64,000 nucleotides of DNA. Origin: Geobacter sp. (lineage in GTDB: Bacteria; Desulfobacterota; Desulfuromonadia; Geobacterales; Pseudopelobacteraceae). Positions 25,445-34,092 of this stretch are shown in pieces. The first letter of the stretch is position 1, and the number at the start of each line of letters is the position of its first letter. Made by a program: the position numbers and the translations under genes. The notes below the pieces were generated by a model. That model searched no databases. It saw only the letters and a program-made list of their open reading frames with translations, and was not told the origin of the DNA. The stretch spans positions 248,001 through 312,000 of the forward strand of contig WKKS01000002.1 in assembly GCA_009684515.1 (NCBI GenBank), in the 5' to 3' direction.

Positions 25445-25864
25445 ATGGACAACAGCGGCAGAAGGACGTTCCTTGGCATATGCCTTGCCGGACTCGGGGC
25501 GCTCACGGCGGCAGCGGTTGGCTGGCCGTTATTCCGTTATCTGGCGCCGCGCACTAACAAAGAGAGCGCTGGAAAGGTTGTGATACCTGAAGCGGAGGTC
25601 AAGGCCGGTGAAGCAAAGTTTTTTGAGTACGCCGGTTCGTCGGCGGTGCTGCTGCGAAAACAGGACGGCAGCCTAATTGCGTTTTCAGCCATTTGCACTC
25701 ACCTGGGATGTATCGTGCAGTGGGAAAAGGATAAACAGGATTTTCTCTGCCCGTGTCACGGCGGACATTACAATTCCGACGGCGCAGTCACTGCCGGTCC
25801 GCCGCCCAAACCGCTCCCCAGAATTCCTTTCAGCGTGGCGGGCGGGAATATAACCGTAGGATGA
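25445..25864 (+). CDS. Rieske [2Fe-2S] protein of a bc-type complex
   Basis: 139 residues. The N-terminal GRRTFLGICLAGLGALTAAAVG is a twin-arginine-like signal anchor. The cluster ligands are CTHLGC and CPCHGGHY, two Cys and two His as expected. It accepts electrons from quinol at the periplasmic face of the complex formed with the cytochrome b encoded 76 bases downstream. GGGAGGAAAA precedes ATG 25445. Confidence 0.95.
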   Translation: MDNSGRRTFLGICLAGLGALTAAAVGWPLFRYLAPRTNKESAGKVVIPEAEVKAGEAKFFEYAGSSAVLLRKQDGSLIAFSAICTHLGCIVQWEKDKQDFLCPCHGGHYNSDGAVTAGPPPKPLPRIPFSVAGGNITVG

Positions 25865-25940
25865 AATCAGGGCTGCCAGGATTGCTGGACGGCCCGCCAA
25901 TGAGAATAGCTGCCTGATTTTATCAGGTATGGGAGGCTGC

Positions 25941-27044
25941 ATGCGGGTGCTAAATAAAATTGTCGATTGGATCGATCAACGCATCGGAGCACGGGAAATC
26001 CTGAAAAAGGAGCTGACCGGCTATCTGCTGCCGCGCAATATCAACGCCTGGTATTCGCTGGGAAGCATTCTGCTGTTCGCCTTTGCTCTGCAGGTCCTGA
26101 GCGGGATACTGCTGTTGATCTATTACGTTCCGGATGCCGACAAAGCTTTCAAAAGCGTCAGCTACATCATGAATGAAGTCCCTTACGGCTGGCTGATCCG
26201 CATGTGCCATGCCGTCGGTTCCAATATGATGGTGCTGGCACTGCTGCTGCATATGCTCTCGGTGCTGTTCATGGGGAGTTACAAGCGTCCGCGTGAGCTG
26301 AACTGGCTGACCGGATTTATCCTGTTCAGCATGATCCAGGGTATTTCACTGACCGGTTACCTGCTCCCCTGGAGCCAGCTTTCCTTCTGGGCCACAACCG
26401 TGGCCACCAACAGCGCCAACGCGATACCGGTTGTCGGCCCATACCTGGTTGAATTCCTGCGTGGCGGGGTGCTGGTCGGCCCGCCGACATTAGGCCGCTT
26501 TTTCGCCCTGCATGTGGCAGTTATTCCGGCCGGCATCGCCGCCCTGATTGGTGCGCATCTGTTCCTGCTGAAGCGAACCGGCGTCTCGACACCCCCGTTT
26601 GGAAAGAAGAACACCGAAAGCCAGCTGCAAAGCGACGTTTATCATCACGAAGACCATCCCGGCGGGATTCCCTTCTTCCCTGACTTTGCCCTTGAAGATC
26701 TGCGGGGAATTGCGATCTACATGGCCTGTTTCCTGGCGGTACTTTTCTTCGACCCCTATCTGTTCTTTCCCAAAGATGCTTTTATTCCCGCCAATGCCTT
26801 TGTGACACCGGCACATATCAAACCGGAGTGGTACTTTCTGGCCAATTACCAGACACTCAAAATATTCCCGAACGAGCTGATCGGCCTGTCTCTGCAGGGG
26901 GCCGCGATGACTTTTCTGGCGCTGCTCCCTTTTGTTGACCGGGGCAGGGAGAGACACCCGCTCAAACGACCTCTCTTCATGGCCTGCTCCGTCGGTGGCT
27001 TGCTGCTCTGGATCGGGCTCAGCATCTGGGGGCACTTCTCATGA
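25941..27044 (+). CDS. cytochrome b (fused b6/subunit IV type)
   Basis: 367 residues with about eight membrane helices, so the b6-like and subunit-IV-like halves are joined. Two histidine pairs for the b hemes are seen: CHAVGSNMMVLALLLHM and LHVAVIPAGIAALIGAHLF. The quinol-oxidation motif is PEWYFLANYQTLK. It oxidises (mena)quinol and passes electrons to the Rieske protein and across the membrane. ATG 25941 has GGGAGG four bases upstream. Its stop is adjacent to the pentaheme gene. Confidence 0.95.
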   Translation: MRVLNKIVDWIDQRIGAREILKKELTGYLLPRNINAWYSLGSILLFAFALQVLSGILLLIYYVPDADKAFKSVSYIMNEVPYGWLIRMCHAVGSNMMVLALLLHMLSVLFMGSYKRPRELNWLTGFILFSMIQGISLTGYLLPWSQLSFWATTVATNSANAIPVVGPYLVEFLRGGVLVGPPTLGRFFALHVAVIPAGIAALIGAHLFLLKRTGVSTPPFGKKNTESQLQSDVYHHEDHPGGIPFFPDFALEDLRGIAIYMACFLAVLFFDPYLFFPKDAFIPANAFVTPAHIKPEWYFLANYQTLKIFPNELIGLSLQGAAMTFLALLPFVDRGRERHPLKRPLFMACSVGGLLLWIGLSIWGHFS

Positions 27045-27061
27045 GATACCAGGATTCTATC

Positions 27062-27865
27062 ATGGCAAAGTTATTAAACCTGTCCGCATTTATGCTGGTA
27101 ACGCTCATTTTCATGTTCCAGCCGCAACCCGGCTATTCCCAGGAACAGCCGGAGATTGTATGTATTCAGTGCCACTCCGGGATGCCTGAAAAATACAGCC
27201 AGCCGGTCAAACTCTGGCGAGGCAGCATCCACGCCGAGAACGGCATCGCCTGCAACGCCTGCCACGGCGGCGATCCGAAGGACGCCGCTAACGCAATGAG
27301 TCGGGAGCGCGGATTTCTGGGAGTCCCAAAAGATCCGGACATACCGGCCTTTTGCGGACGCTGCCATGTGGGTGTCATGAAGGACTACCTGGCCAGTGCG
27401 CATGGAAGAGCTCTTGGCAAGGGTGGACCGACCTGCGTTACCTGCCACGGCAACCATCAGGTTTTGAAAGCTTCGCTGGAGCTGATCAATGAAAAGAGTT
27501 GCAGCCGGTGCCACAGCTATGACCGCGCCCGCAGCATTCGGGATGCAATGCAGGAAACTGAAACGATGATTGTGGCCACTGAAGCTCGCATCATCGACTT
27601 CAAAAAAGTGGGAAGTGATACGGAAAAGTTGGAAAAAGAGCTGTTTGCACTGCGCAACCATTTTCATTCACTATTCCATAACGTGAATGTTGAAACGGTC
27701 AAAAAGGAATCGTCGCAGATCCAGACAGAACTGAAGAAGATTCAAAGTGTACTGGCAACCTGGGATCAAACGAACCAGAAACGGAAGATAGCCGGAGCGA
27801 TCGCCATTTCAGTGATGCTGTTGATCGCGCTTTTTGCACATTTATTGAGGAAAACATTTGAGTAA
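27062..27865 (+). CDS. pentaheme cytochrome c subunit of the bc-type complex
   Basis: 267 residues with a signal peptide (MAKLLNLSAFMLVTLIFMFQ) and five heme motifs: CIQCH, CNACH, CGRCH, CVTCH and CSRCH, all within the first 165 residues. A coiled helical stretch follows (EKLEKELFALRNHFHSL), then a C-terminal membrane anchor (IAGAIAISVMLLIALFAHLL). It replaces cytochrome c1 as electron acceptor of the Rieske/cytochrome b pair. ATG 27062 has AGGA seven bases upstream; ATG 27041 overlaps the cytochrome b stop and is also possible. Confidence 0.9.
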   Translation: MAKLLNLSAFMLVTLIFMFQPQPGYSQEQPEIVCIQCHSGMPEKYSQPVKLWRGSIHAENGIACNACHGGDPKDAANAMSRERGFLGVPKDPDIPAFCGRCHVGVMKDYLASAHGRALGKGGPTCVTCHGNHQVLKASLELINEKSCSRCHSYDRARSIRDAMQETETMIVATEARIIDFKKVGSDTEKLEKELFALRNHFHSLFHNVNVETVKKESSQIQTELKKIQSVLATWDQTNQKRKIAGAIAISVMLLIALFAHLLRKTFE

Positions 27866-27937
27866 ACGGCAAATTAACCGGTCTTGCACATCATTGACCC
27901 GAAATATTTGCCTCTGTTTTAGGTAGGTAAGACGAGA

Positions 27938-27977
27938 AAAGAGGGTTTTCAGCCGTTACTGAAAACCCTCTTTCTTT
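27938..27977 (+). terminator. intrinsic terminator after the bc-type operon
   Basis: GAGGGTTTTCAG, six-base loop, CTGAAAACCCTC (12-bp stem, extendable by three A-T pairs), then TTTCTTT. Confidence 0.9.
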
Positions 27978-28000
27978 ATCGTTTGGTAAAAATGGGCAAA

Positions 28001-28031
28001 AAAAAAGCCCCGGACAAGTCCGGGGCTTTTT
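28001..28031 (-). terminator. intrinsic terminator after the cold shock gene
   Basis: AGCCCCGGAC, AA, GTCCGGGGCT with A/T-runs on both sides. On the minus strand the T-run follows the stem 16 bases after the csp stop. Confidence 0.9.
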
Positions 28032-28046
28032 ACAACACAGAGTGTA

Positions 28047-28247
28047 TTAGACACGTGTTACGTTTGCGGCCTGAAGCCCTTTCGGACCCTTTGTTACTTC
28101 AAAAGTTACGCTATCACCTTCTGCAAGGGATTTGAAGCCGTCGCCTACGATAGCGGAGAAATGGCAAAATACATCCTCGCCACCTTCCTGCTCAAGAAAT
28201 CCAAAACCCTTGCTGTCATTGAACCATTTTACTGTTCCGTTTACCAT
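28047..28247 (-). CDS. CspA-family cold shock protein
   Basis: 66 residues, a single nucleic-acid-binding cold shock domain: [18 protein letters not shown] contains RNP1 (KGFGF), and DVFCHFSAI is RNP2 (usually DVFVH). It acts as an RNA chaperone. The start is ATG 28247 with AGGAGA nine bases upstream; a longer open frame upstream is the 5' leader. A sigma-70-like promoter lies at 28309-28338, giving a leader of roughly 55 bases. Confidence 0.95.
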   Translation of the reverse strand: MVNGTVKWFNDSKGFGFLEQEGGEDVFCHFSAIVGDGFKSLAEGDSVTFEVTKGPKGLQAANVTRV

Positions 28248-28308
28248 GTGCTTACTTCTCCTGATTCTTCTCTGTTTTTTATCCGAGGGATAATCTCGAA
28301 TTTCATCG

Positions 28309-28338
28309 ACCATATCAGCTTTCATTTAGCAGTGTCAA
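28309..28338 (-). promoter_or_regulatory. promoter of the cold shock gene
   Basis: TTGACA (28333-28338) and TATGGT (28309-28314) on the minus strand, 18 bases apart. Confidence 0.55.
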
Positions 28339-28402
28339 GCAAATAATCATAATAAAATAAATGCGCGGCCACTGGCTGTTTTGGCATGTTCCACAAGTCA
28401 AT

Positions 28403-29101
28403 TCACTTTCCGGTTTTAGATGACGGACCGAGTTGAGCCAGAAAAACCGTGTGACGCAGCCCGCCGCGACCGGGACGCTCTGTGCTCACCTTGAAACCGG
28501 CTTTTTGCAGCCGTCTGACAAATGCTTCATCATGATTTTCCCCCCAGACAGCCAACACCCCACCCGGCTTGAGCGCCGATCTGGCATTTTCGATCGCACG
28601 CATGCCGTAAAGCGGGTCGCGGACGGCATCAGTTTTGGCATGTGGTCCGCGATAAAGATCAAGCACTATTGCATCAAAATGGTTCTCGACACCGCTGACG
28701 GCATTTTGACGGATCAGCTTGGCAACATCCCCGATCACAACACTTACGCGCGGGTCGCTGGCGGCGCTACCAGTCAGTGCAGCCAGAGGTCCGCGGCACC
28801 AATCAGGCACAACCGGGTTCAACTCAGCCACGATCACCTGTGCAGAGGCTGGCAATGCATCCAAAACCGCCCTGAGCGTAAAACCCATGCCGAGCCCGCC
28901 AACCAACACCCTGGGAGCGGAACTATTAAACAGATGACCGCACCCCAGTTGGCCAAGCACAATTTCTGAACGGTTGGCCAGGCTGTTCATCAGCACCTGG
29001 GGCCCTATCATAATCAGGAAGTCCTTTTCACCCCGCTGCCGCAATTCCAGAGTGCCCTCTTCGGTGGCTATGCTTTCAATTATTTTCCACGGTTGTGCCA
29101 T
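28403..29101 (-). CDS. spermidine synthase-like methyltransferase-fold protein
   Basis: 232 residues with a Rossmann methyltransferase fold: VLVGGLGMGFTLRAVLDALP is motif I, VIVAELNPVVPDW the acidic loop, and FDAIVLDLYRGPHA motif IV. It resembles spermidine-synthase-like proteins, yet there is no decarboxylated-SAM site I can identify, so the reaction is open. The start is ATG 29101 with AAAGG upstream; an in-frame TTG 27 bases earlier is less likely. The gene follows the GreA/B-type gene after about 60 bases. Confidence 0.78.
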   Translation of the reverse strand: MAQPWKIIESIATEEGTLELRQRGEKDFLIMIGPQVLMNSLANRSEIVLGQLGCGHLFNSSAPRVLVGGLGMGFTLRAVLDALPASAQVIVAELNPVVPDWCRGPLAALTGSAASDPRVSVVIGDVAKLIRQNAVSGVENHFDAIVLDLYRGPHAKTDAVRDPLYGMRAIENARSALKPGGVLAVWGENHDEAFVRRLQKAGFKVSTERPGRGGLRHTVFLAQLGPSSKTGK

Positions 29102-29163
29102 GCCGGCCCGCCTTTCACTGTCTGACAATCAATCTGGTGCAAGCAAACAATCACCTTTCAAAT

Positions 29164-29646
29164 TCAGCAAACTTCAGTTATTTCAAATTCCTTGCGGCTG
29201 CTGCCCACCCCGGACTCGATCAGGTCGCCGACACTTTTCCCGATCAGGACTCTGCCAAGCGGCGACTGGGGGGTGATAACCAGGATTTCGACCTGATCGC
29301 AAACCACTTTCAAGCCACCCTCGTGCGGGCCGATAAAAACGGTCCTGCTGCTGCCATCCTCGCCTTCGATGGTAACCAGAGCCGTCAGGCGAATAGCCGA
29401 ATCTTCATCAAAATACTGTAGCGCCAGCTGTTTATACCCTTCAAGAGCCAGCTTGATCTCCTGGGCACGATTAGCCTGCCCCTGTGCCAGATAGGATGCT
29501 TCCAGGGCCAGTGTTTCATATTTGTTATCCGGAATATTTTCCTCATGGGTTGAAGCTTCATGGGCCGTCTTGGCGGCACTCAGTAATACTGCCAAGTCGT
29601 GCGTCATCTGGCAAATGATCTGTTGAAGAAGGTCTGTCTTGTTCAT
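29164..29646 (-). CDS. GreA/GreB family protein
   Basis: 160 residues. The N-terminal half is helical (KTDLLQQIICQMTHDLAVLLSAAKTAHEA), as in the Gre coiled coil but shorter and with a different tip (DNKYETLALEASYLAQGQ). The C-terminal half is the Gre FKBP-like domain: FIGPHEGGLKV, VITPQSPLGRVLIGKSVGD. It may act on RNA polymerase like Rnk or the GreA homologues. Whether it stimulates transcript cleavage cannot be told. Confidence 0.8.
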   Translation of the reverse strand: MNKTDLLQQIICQMTHDLAVLLSAAKTAHEASTHEENIPDNKYETLALEASYLAQGQANRAQEIKLALEGYKQLALQYFDEDSAIRLTALVTIEGEDGSSRTVFIGPHEGGLKVVCDQVEILVITPQSPLGRVLIGKSVGDLIESGVGSSRKEFEITEVC

Positions 29647-29692
29647 GAATTATTAATGCTCGGCTTTCTTTGTCTGATAATAATAGTGAAAA

Positions 29693-29734
29693 TTGACCAA
29701 GGTCATAATTCCCGGGGTAGATATCGGCTAGAGT
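29693..29734 (+). promoter_or_regulatory. HcpR/FNR-like site and promoter
   Basis: TTGACC-AA-GGTCAT (29693-29706) is a near-perfect dyad matching, as I recall it, the TTGACC-NN-GGTCAA site described for HcpR, a CRP/FNR regulator of nitrosative stress in deltaproteobacteria. A -10-like TAGAGT lies at 29729-29734. If transcription starts near 29741, the dyad is centred at -41.5, the class II activator position. Confidence 0.5.
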
Positions 29735-29773
29735 GGGGTGAATTCTTATCGAATAATACTCTGGAGGACAATT

Positions 29774-30064
29774 ATGTGTGATTGCGGATCATCCAAGACA
29801 CCTGGCGTAGGCCCTTTTGCATCGGGCCGCGCACTGGTGGAATTTGTGCTGAACGCCCATGGCGGCTCCGTGGCGGTTTCAACATTGCCGAACGGCGGAT
29901 TGGAGCATTGCTGTCAGGGGTGCGGCGCGTCGTTCGTTCTGGAGACCTTCGTGCAGCGCTGCCCGGCTTGCGGCGGAGTGCATGCCGTTTCTCCGCCCCG
30001 CGCCAACGACCCTGATGCGATTCAGTACGCCGGCAGTGACTTCACCTTGCCACAATCCACCTGA
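29774..30064 (+). CDS. small cysteine-rich zinc-ribbon-like protein
   Basis: 96 residues, not recognised as a named family. It opens MCDCGSSKTPG and has CCQGCGASF and CPACGGVHAVSPP, so two CX2C pairs about 17 residues apart that could bind zinc in a ribbon. Start ATG 29774 has GGAGGA seven bases upstream. An HcpR/FNR-like dyad 68 bases upstream suggests redox or nitrosative control. It ends 30 bases from the convergent rsgA. Confidence 0.75.
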   Translation: MCDCGSSKTPGVGPFASGRALVEFVLNAHGGSVAVSTLPNGGLEHCCQGCGASFVLETFVQRCPACGGVHAVSPPRANDPDAIQYAGSDFTLPQST

Positions 30065-30094
30065 AACAGCGAACTGAGTGAAATGGGCCGGTCA

Positions 30095-31045
30095 TCAGCG
30101 CCAATCCTTGCTGCGGGCCTCAGCCTGACCGGCCTCCACCTCGACCAGCAGATCCAGGTAAGTTTCATAGCGTTCGGCCTGAATGACGCTCTCTTCAACA
30201 AGTCTGATAACGGCACAACCAGGCTCGGTACGATGTCGGCAGTTGCGGAAGCGGCAGGCGATTTCGCCATGCTCTTCAAAACCGGGATAATGAATTGCCA
30301 GCTCCTCCACCGTTATATCCACCAGGCCGAAATCCCTGAAACCGGGTGTATCGACCAGTTCTCCGCCACCTGAAAGGGCATGCAGTGTGGAAACGGTGGT
30401 GGTGTGCCTTCCCTGGTTTTTATAATCGCTGACCTCACCCACCCTGAGATCGATCTCCGGGCAGAGTACATTCAGTAGCGAACTTTTCCCGACGCCGCTG
30501 CTCCCCACAAAGACACCGCGGCACCCCTGGCTCATGAACTTCTGCAACGGTTCAAAACCGGTCCGGTTGACGGCGCTGACGGCAAAAAGCGGAACCGATC
30601 CGGAATAGATTTCGTTCAGCATGTCGAACAACTCGGAAGTGCCGGGCAGATCACTCTTGTTGACCACTACGAACGGCTGCAACTCCGCCACCCGCGCAGC
30701 CACAATGGCGCGATCGACAAAACCGGCCGGAGACTGGTGCGCAATCACAATACCGAGCACATCCAGATTAGCGGCAACCAAATGAACGCCACCCCGCCCA
30801 TCACGCCGCCGCAACTCTGTTCTGCGCGGCATTCGCTGCAAAACCCCGCCGGTGACCACCACGTTATCGCCAACCACATGCCCGGAGTTGCGCTTGACCC
30901 GCACCACTCTGCGTCGCCCGTTCTCGAATGCCACCTCAACCGCCACACCAAGATGGGAGACTATGACACCTTCACTAATCGGATCGACTCCGGAAAGATC
31001 TGGAACTGGAGTTGGCCGCGCCGTTTTGTTGCGTTCTATTTTCAA
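30095..31045 (-). CDS. rsgA: ribosome small subunit biogenesis GTPase RsgA
   Basis: 316 residues with the circularly permuted GTPase order: an N-terminal OB fold, then G4 (VVNKSDL), G1 (VGSSGVGKSSLLN) and G3 (DTPGFRDFGL). A C-terminal zinc knuckle reads CRFRNCRHRTEPGCAV. It releases factors late in 30S maturation. The start appears to be TTG 31045; a weak GGTGA lies upstream. Confidence 0.93.
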   Translation of the reverse strand: MKIERNKTARPTPVPDLSGVDPISEGVIVSHLGVAVEVAFENGRRRVVRVKRNSGHVVGDNVVVTGGVLQRMPRRTELRRRDGRGGVHLVAANLDVLGIVIAHQSPAGFVDRAIVAARVAELQPFVVVNKSDLPGTSELFDMLNEIYSGSVPLFAVSAVNRTGFEPLQKFMSQGCRGVFVGSSGVGKSSLLNVLCPEIDLRVGEVSDYKNQGRHTTTVSTLHALSGGGELVDTPGFRDFGLVDITVEELAIHYPGFEEHGEIACRFRNCRHRTEPGCAVIRLVEESVIQAERYETYLDLLVEVEAGQAEARSKDWR

Positions 31046-31126
31046 ACTTTGGTCACCATGTCAGATGTATTGTGATAGAGCCTGATTTGAACAATACACT
31101 ATTACCGTCAGCAAAGACCATCTAGA

Positions 31127-32050
31127 TTAATCCAAATCGGATTTTTCAATGACTTCCACCGATTCCTGCAAGGGATCTCCCGCTCCATCCACCCACTGGA
31201 TTGCAATTCCGTGCCGCTCCATTTTCCGGAACCAGTTCCCCTGACGCTTGGCAAAATCGTGTATGGCGCTGTTAAGCTTCTGGAACATGTCGTTACGCTT
31301 CAAATCACCCCGCAAAAATGCCCCAACATAGCGGTATTCCAGGCCATAATAATCCAGCCTCTCCCAGGGAATACCGCTGTCATGCAGGCCCTGTACCTCT
31401 GCGATCATGCCGTTTTCCAGGCGCAGGCGCAGACGCTCGGTAATACGCCGCCGCATCTCGTCGCGCTCCAACCTGATTCCGATCACCAGTGGGCGGAGAT
31501 CGGGGTATGGCTCATTCGCGCAGGCATCGCAGGGGTCGTGGCTGGCGATTTCTATGGCCCTGAGTGTGCGTAGCCGATCCAGCAGGTCGGTTTTGTTATG
31601 CTGCCCAGGCCTCATTGAGTTTAACATCTCGCACAATTCATGAGCGCTTTTCCCGGAAAGATCGGCGCGCAGCTGTTCATTCTGCGGGACCTCAACCATC
31701 CGGTAGCCACGCAGGGCAGCGTCCAGGTACATGCCGCTGCCGCCGCAGAGGATCGGCAGGCGGCCACGGCTTTCTATATCTTGGCAAGCCTTTAGAAACA
31801 AACGCTGAAAGGCAAAAACGCTGAACTCTTCTCCCGCATCCAGAATGTTTATCAGGTGATAGGGGACCCGGCCATATTCGTGCAGGTCCTTGCCGCTGCC
31901 GATATCCATCCCGCGAAAAACCTGTCGCGAGTCGGCCGAGATAATTTCCCCGGAGAATCTCTCCGCCAGAGACACCGCCAGCCGGGTTTTGCCGGAAGCG
32001 GTCGGGCCGAGAATTGTCAACAGATTGAATACACGCTTACGCTCCGTCAT
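31127..32050 (-). CDS. miaA: tRNA dimethylallyltransferase
   Basis: 307 residues. The P-loop is LGPTASGKTRLAVSLAERF, followed by SADSRQVFRGMDIGSGK, the MiaA signature for tRNA and substrate. It adds dimethylallyl to A37 of tRNAs reading UNN codons. It overlaps the 3' end of uvrC by 14 bases and is therefore translationally linked to it. Confidence 0.95.
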   Translation of the reverse strand: MTERKRVFNLLTILGPTASGKTRLAVSLAERFSGEIISADSRQVFRGMDIGSGKDLHEYGRVPYHLINILDAGEEFSVFAFQRLFLKACQDIESRGRLPILCGGSGMYLDAALRGYRMVEVPQNEQLRADLSGKSAHELCEMLNSMRPGQHNKTDLLDRLRTLRAIEIASHDPCDACANEPYPDLRPLVIGIRLERDEMRRRITERLRLRLENGMIAEVQGLHDSGIPWERLDYYGLEYRYVGAFLRGDLKRNDMFQKLNSAIHDFAKRQGNWFRKMERHGIAIQWVDGAGDPLQESVEVIEKSDLD

Positions 32051-33875
32051 TATGCAGCCTTTCGTAAAGCTTTTCAGCGGTCGCCCGATTCATGCCGTCA
32101 ACCGCCGCAATCTCCTCAATGCTGCCATCCTTCAAGCGCTGCAGGCTGCCGAACTTCTTGAGCAGAGCGGAGCGCCGTTTGGGGCCGATGCCTGGAATTG
32201 CATCGATCCCGGATGCAATTCCTTCTTTGCCGCGCAGCTTGCGGTGATATTCGATGGCAAATCGATGAGCCTCGTCACGTATTGCTGCCAGAAGCAGCAA
32301 CGGAGACGAGTTCTGGCGAAGCACGACCGGGTTTTTCCTTCCTGGCAGAAATACGCGTTCGTCACTTTTCCGGATTGTCTCTGATGACACATCTCTGGCT
32401 GTTCGACTTTTGGCCAACGAAACCAGATCGAACCGGCTGCCCAATCCCAGTTCGTTGACAATCTCCAGCGCGGCGTTCAATTGCCCTATGCCACCGTCCA
32501 CTACTACAAGATCCGGCAAACCGTTTTTTTCGATATTATCATCCCGGAAACGCCGCTGAAAGACTTCCCGAAGCATCGCAAAATCGTCCTGACCTTCAAC
32601 CGTGCGGATGCGGTAGCGTCGATACTCCTTTTTATCCGGTTTTCCGCCGCTGAACGCAACACCGCTGCCGACCGAAAAACGCCCCTGGATATTGGATATG
32701 TCGTAGCACTCAATCCGTGTCGGCAGGCGCGTTAAGTGGAGCCTTTGACGCAATTCACCAAGCGTAGCCGCCACAGATGCCACCGCCTCATCACGCTCCC
32801 GAACGGCGGACTCGGCGTTTTTACAGGCCAGCTCTATCAGTTCCCGTTTGGTTCCCCTTTGCGGAGATACAATGGAAACCCTGCACCCTTTCAGCTCTTC
32901 CAGCAGTTCGACCAAAGCGGCAAGATCCTCAATTTGCAATGGCAGTAATATCTCTTCGGGAATAAAGACGCCGGTAGTGTAGTGCTGTTGCAAAAAAGCC
33001 GAAATCCCGGCGGCATTATCCAGCTCCCATCCGACGCTGAACAGCCGACTGCCGGACAAGACACCGCCTCGAATATAAAGAATCGCCAATTCGATGCGAT
33101 TTTCAACCCGGTGAAAGCCGACCACATCACTGTCGCCGCCCCTCGTTACAACTTTCTGCTTTTCGACGGTTATCTGAATAGAACGAAGTAAATTGCGCCA
33201 GCGGGCAGCCTCTTCATAAAACATTCCTTCAGCGGCATCCGTCATGCGACGCTTGAATTCCTCCACCAACTGACGCCCCTTTCCATCAAGAAACGACATG
33301 GCGCTTTCGACCAGATCGGAATAATCTTTTTTGTTTATCAGTCCCTGGCAGGGGGCGCTGCATTGGCCGATCTGATGATACAGGCAGGGACGTTTACGGG
33401 CCATGCAGGCCGCCAGTGGATAGTGACGCAAAGGAAAAATTCTGACCAGTTGCCGCATGACTTCACGTGCTGCGGAAGCTGACGAATAAGGCCCGAAATA
33501 TCGCGCGCCATCCCGCGGCATCTTGCGAACCAGGGTAAAACGGGGAAACTCCTCGCGCGGATCAATACGCAGTGAAAAATAAGTTTTATCATCCTTGAGG
33601 TCGAGGTTATAACGGGGATGATGTTGTTTGATGAGAGTGTTCTCCAGCAGCAGAGCCTCTTTCTCGGTGTCGGTCAGGAGCACCTCGATATCTGCCACTC
33701 GCGCCACAAGGAATTTGACGTGGTAACGGGAATCACCTGAGGCGCCAAAATACGAACGCACCCGCTGCCGCAGACTGCGAGCCTTACCTATGTAAATGAT
33801 CGTCCCGCTGGCATCAAGCATCAGATAAACACCGGGCGACGTCGGCAATTGTTGTATTTTGTCCGCAAGGCTCAT
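32037..33875 (-). CDS. uvrC: UvrABC system protein C
   Basis: 612 residues, full length. The N-terminal GIY-YIG nuclease is TSPGVYLMLDASGTIIYIGKA, the UvrB-interacting UVR motif is near 200-235, and the RNase H-like 5' nuclease follows (ECYDISNIQGRFSVGSGVAF, VVDGGIGQLNAA). Helix-hairpin-helix motifs close it (GIDAIPGIGPKRRSALLKKFG). It makes both incisions in nucleotide excision repair. Confidence 0.96.
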   Translation of the reverse strand: MSLADKIQQLPTSPGVYLMLDASGTIIYIGKARSLRQRVRSYFGASGDSRYHVKFLVARVADIEVLLTDTEKEALLLENTLIKQHHPRYNLDLKDDKTYFSLRIDPREEFPRFTLVRKMPRDGARYFGPYSSASAAREVMRQLVRIFPLRHYPLAACMARKRPCLYHQIGQCSAPCQGLINKKDYSDLVESAMSFLDGKGRQLVEEFKRRMTDAAEGMFYEEAARWRNLLRSIQITVEKQKVVTRGGDSDVVGFHRVENRIELAILYIRGGVLSGSRLFSVGWELDNAAGISAFLQQHYTTGVFIPEEILLPLQIEDLAALVELLEELKGCRVSIVSPQRGTKRELIELACKNAESAVRERDEAVASVAATLGELRQRLHLTRLPTRIECYDISNIQGRFSVGSGVAFSGGKPDKKEYRRYRIRTVEGQDDFAMLREVFQRRFRDDNIEKNGLPDLVVVDGGIGQLNAALEIVNELGLGSRFDLVSLAKSRTARDVSSETIRKSDERVFLPGRKNPVVLRQNSSPLLLLAAIRDEAHRFAIEYHRKLRGKEGIASGIDAIPGIGPKRRSALLKKFGSLQRLKDGSIEEIAAVDGMNRATAEKLYERLHNDGA

Positions 33876-34022
33876 ATCAGCAATCCTACTTGTTCAGGAC
33901 AGGAATGTGAAGGGGCTTGTTCAAACATGCGTGCGTAAAAAATGGGCAGCGTGGTTAATTTTAAGGCAGATCGCCCACACATGTTCATGAGTGATTTCAA
34001 TCATATCGGCAGGTTGCAGCAT

Positions 34023-34038
34023 TGGCCAGGTTTTTGCT
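34023..34038 (+). promoter_or_regulatory. sigma-54 promoter candidate for amt
   Basis: TGGCCAGGTTTTTGCT keeps the GG at -24 and TTGC at -12 with the exact ten-base spacing of the TGGCAC-N5-TTGC consensus. It is about 55 bases before the amt start codon. Nitrogen-regulated amt genes are commonly sigma-54/NtrC dependent. Confidence 0.6.
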
Positions 34039-34092
34039 CTAATCTTCGATTGCCCAATGACGGGCATACAGACACCAACGGGGGTAATCTGA

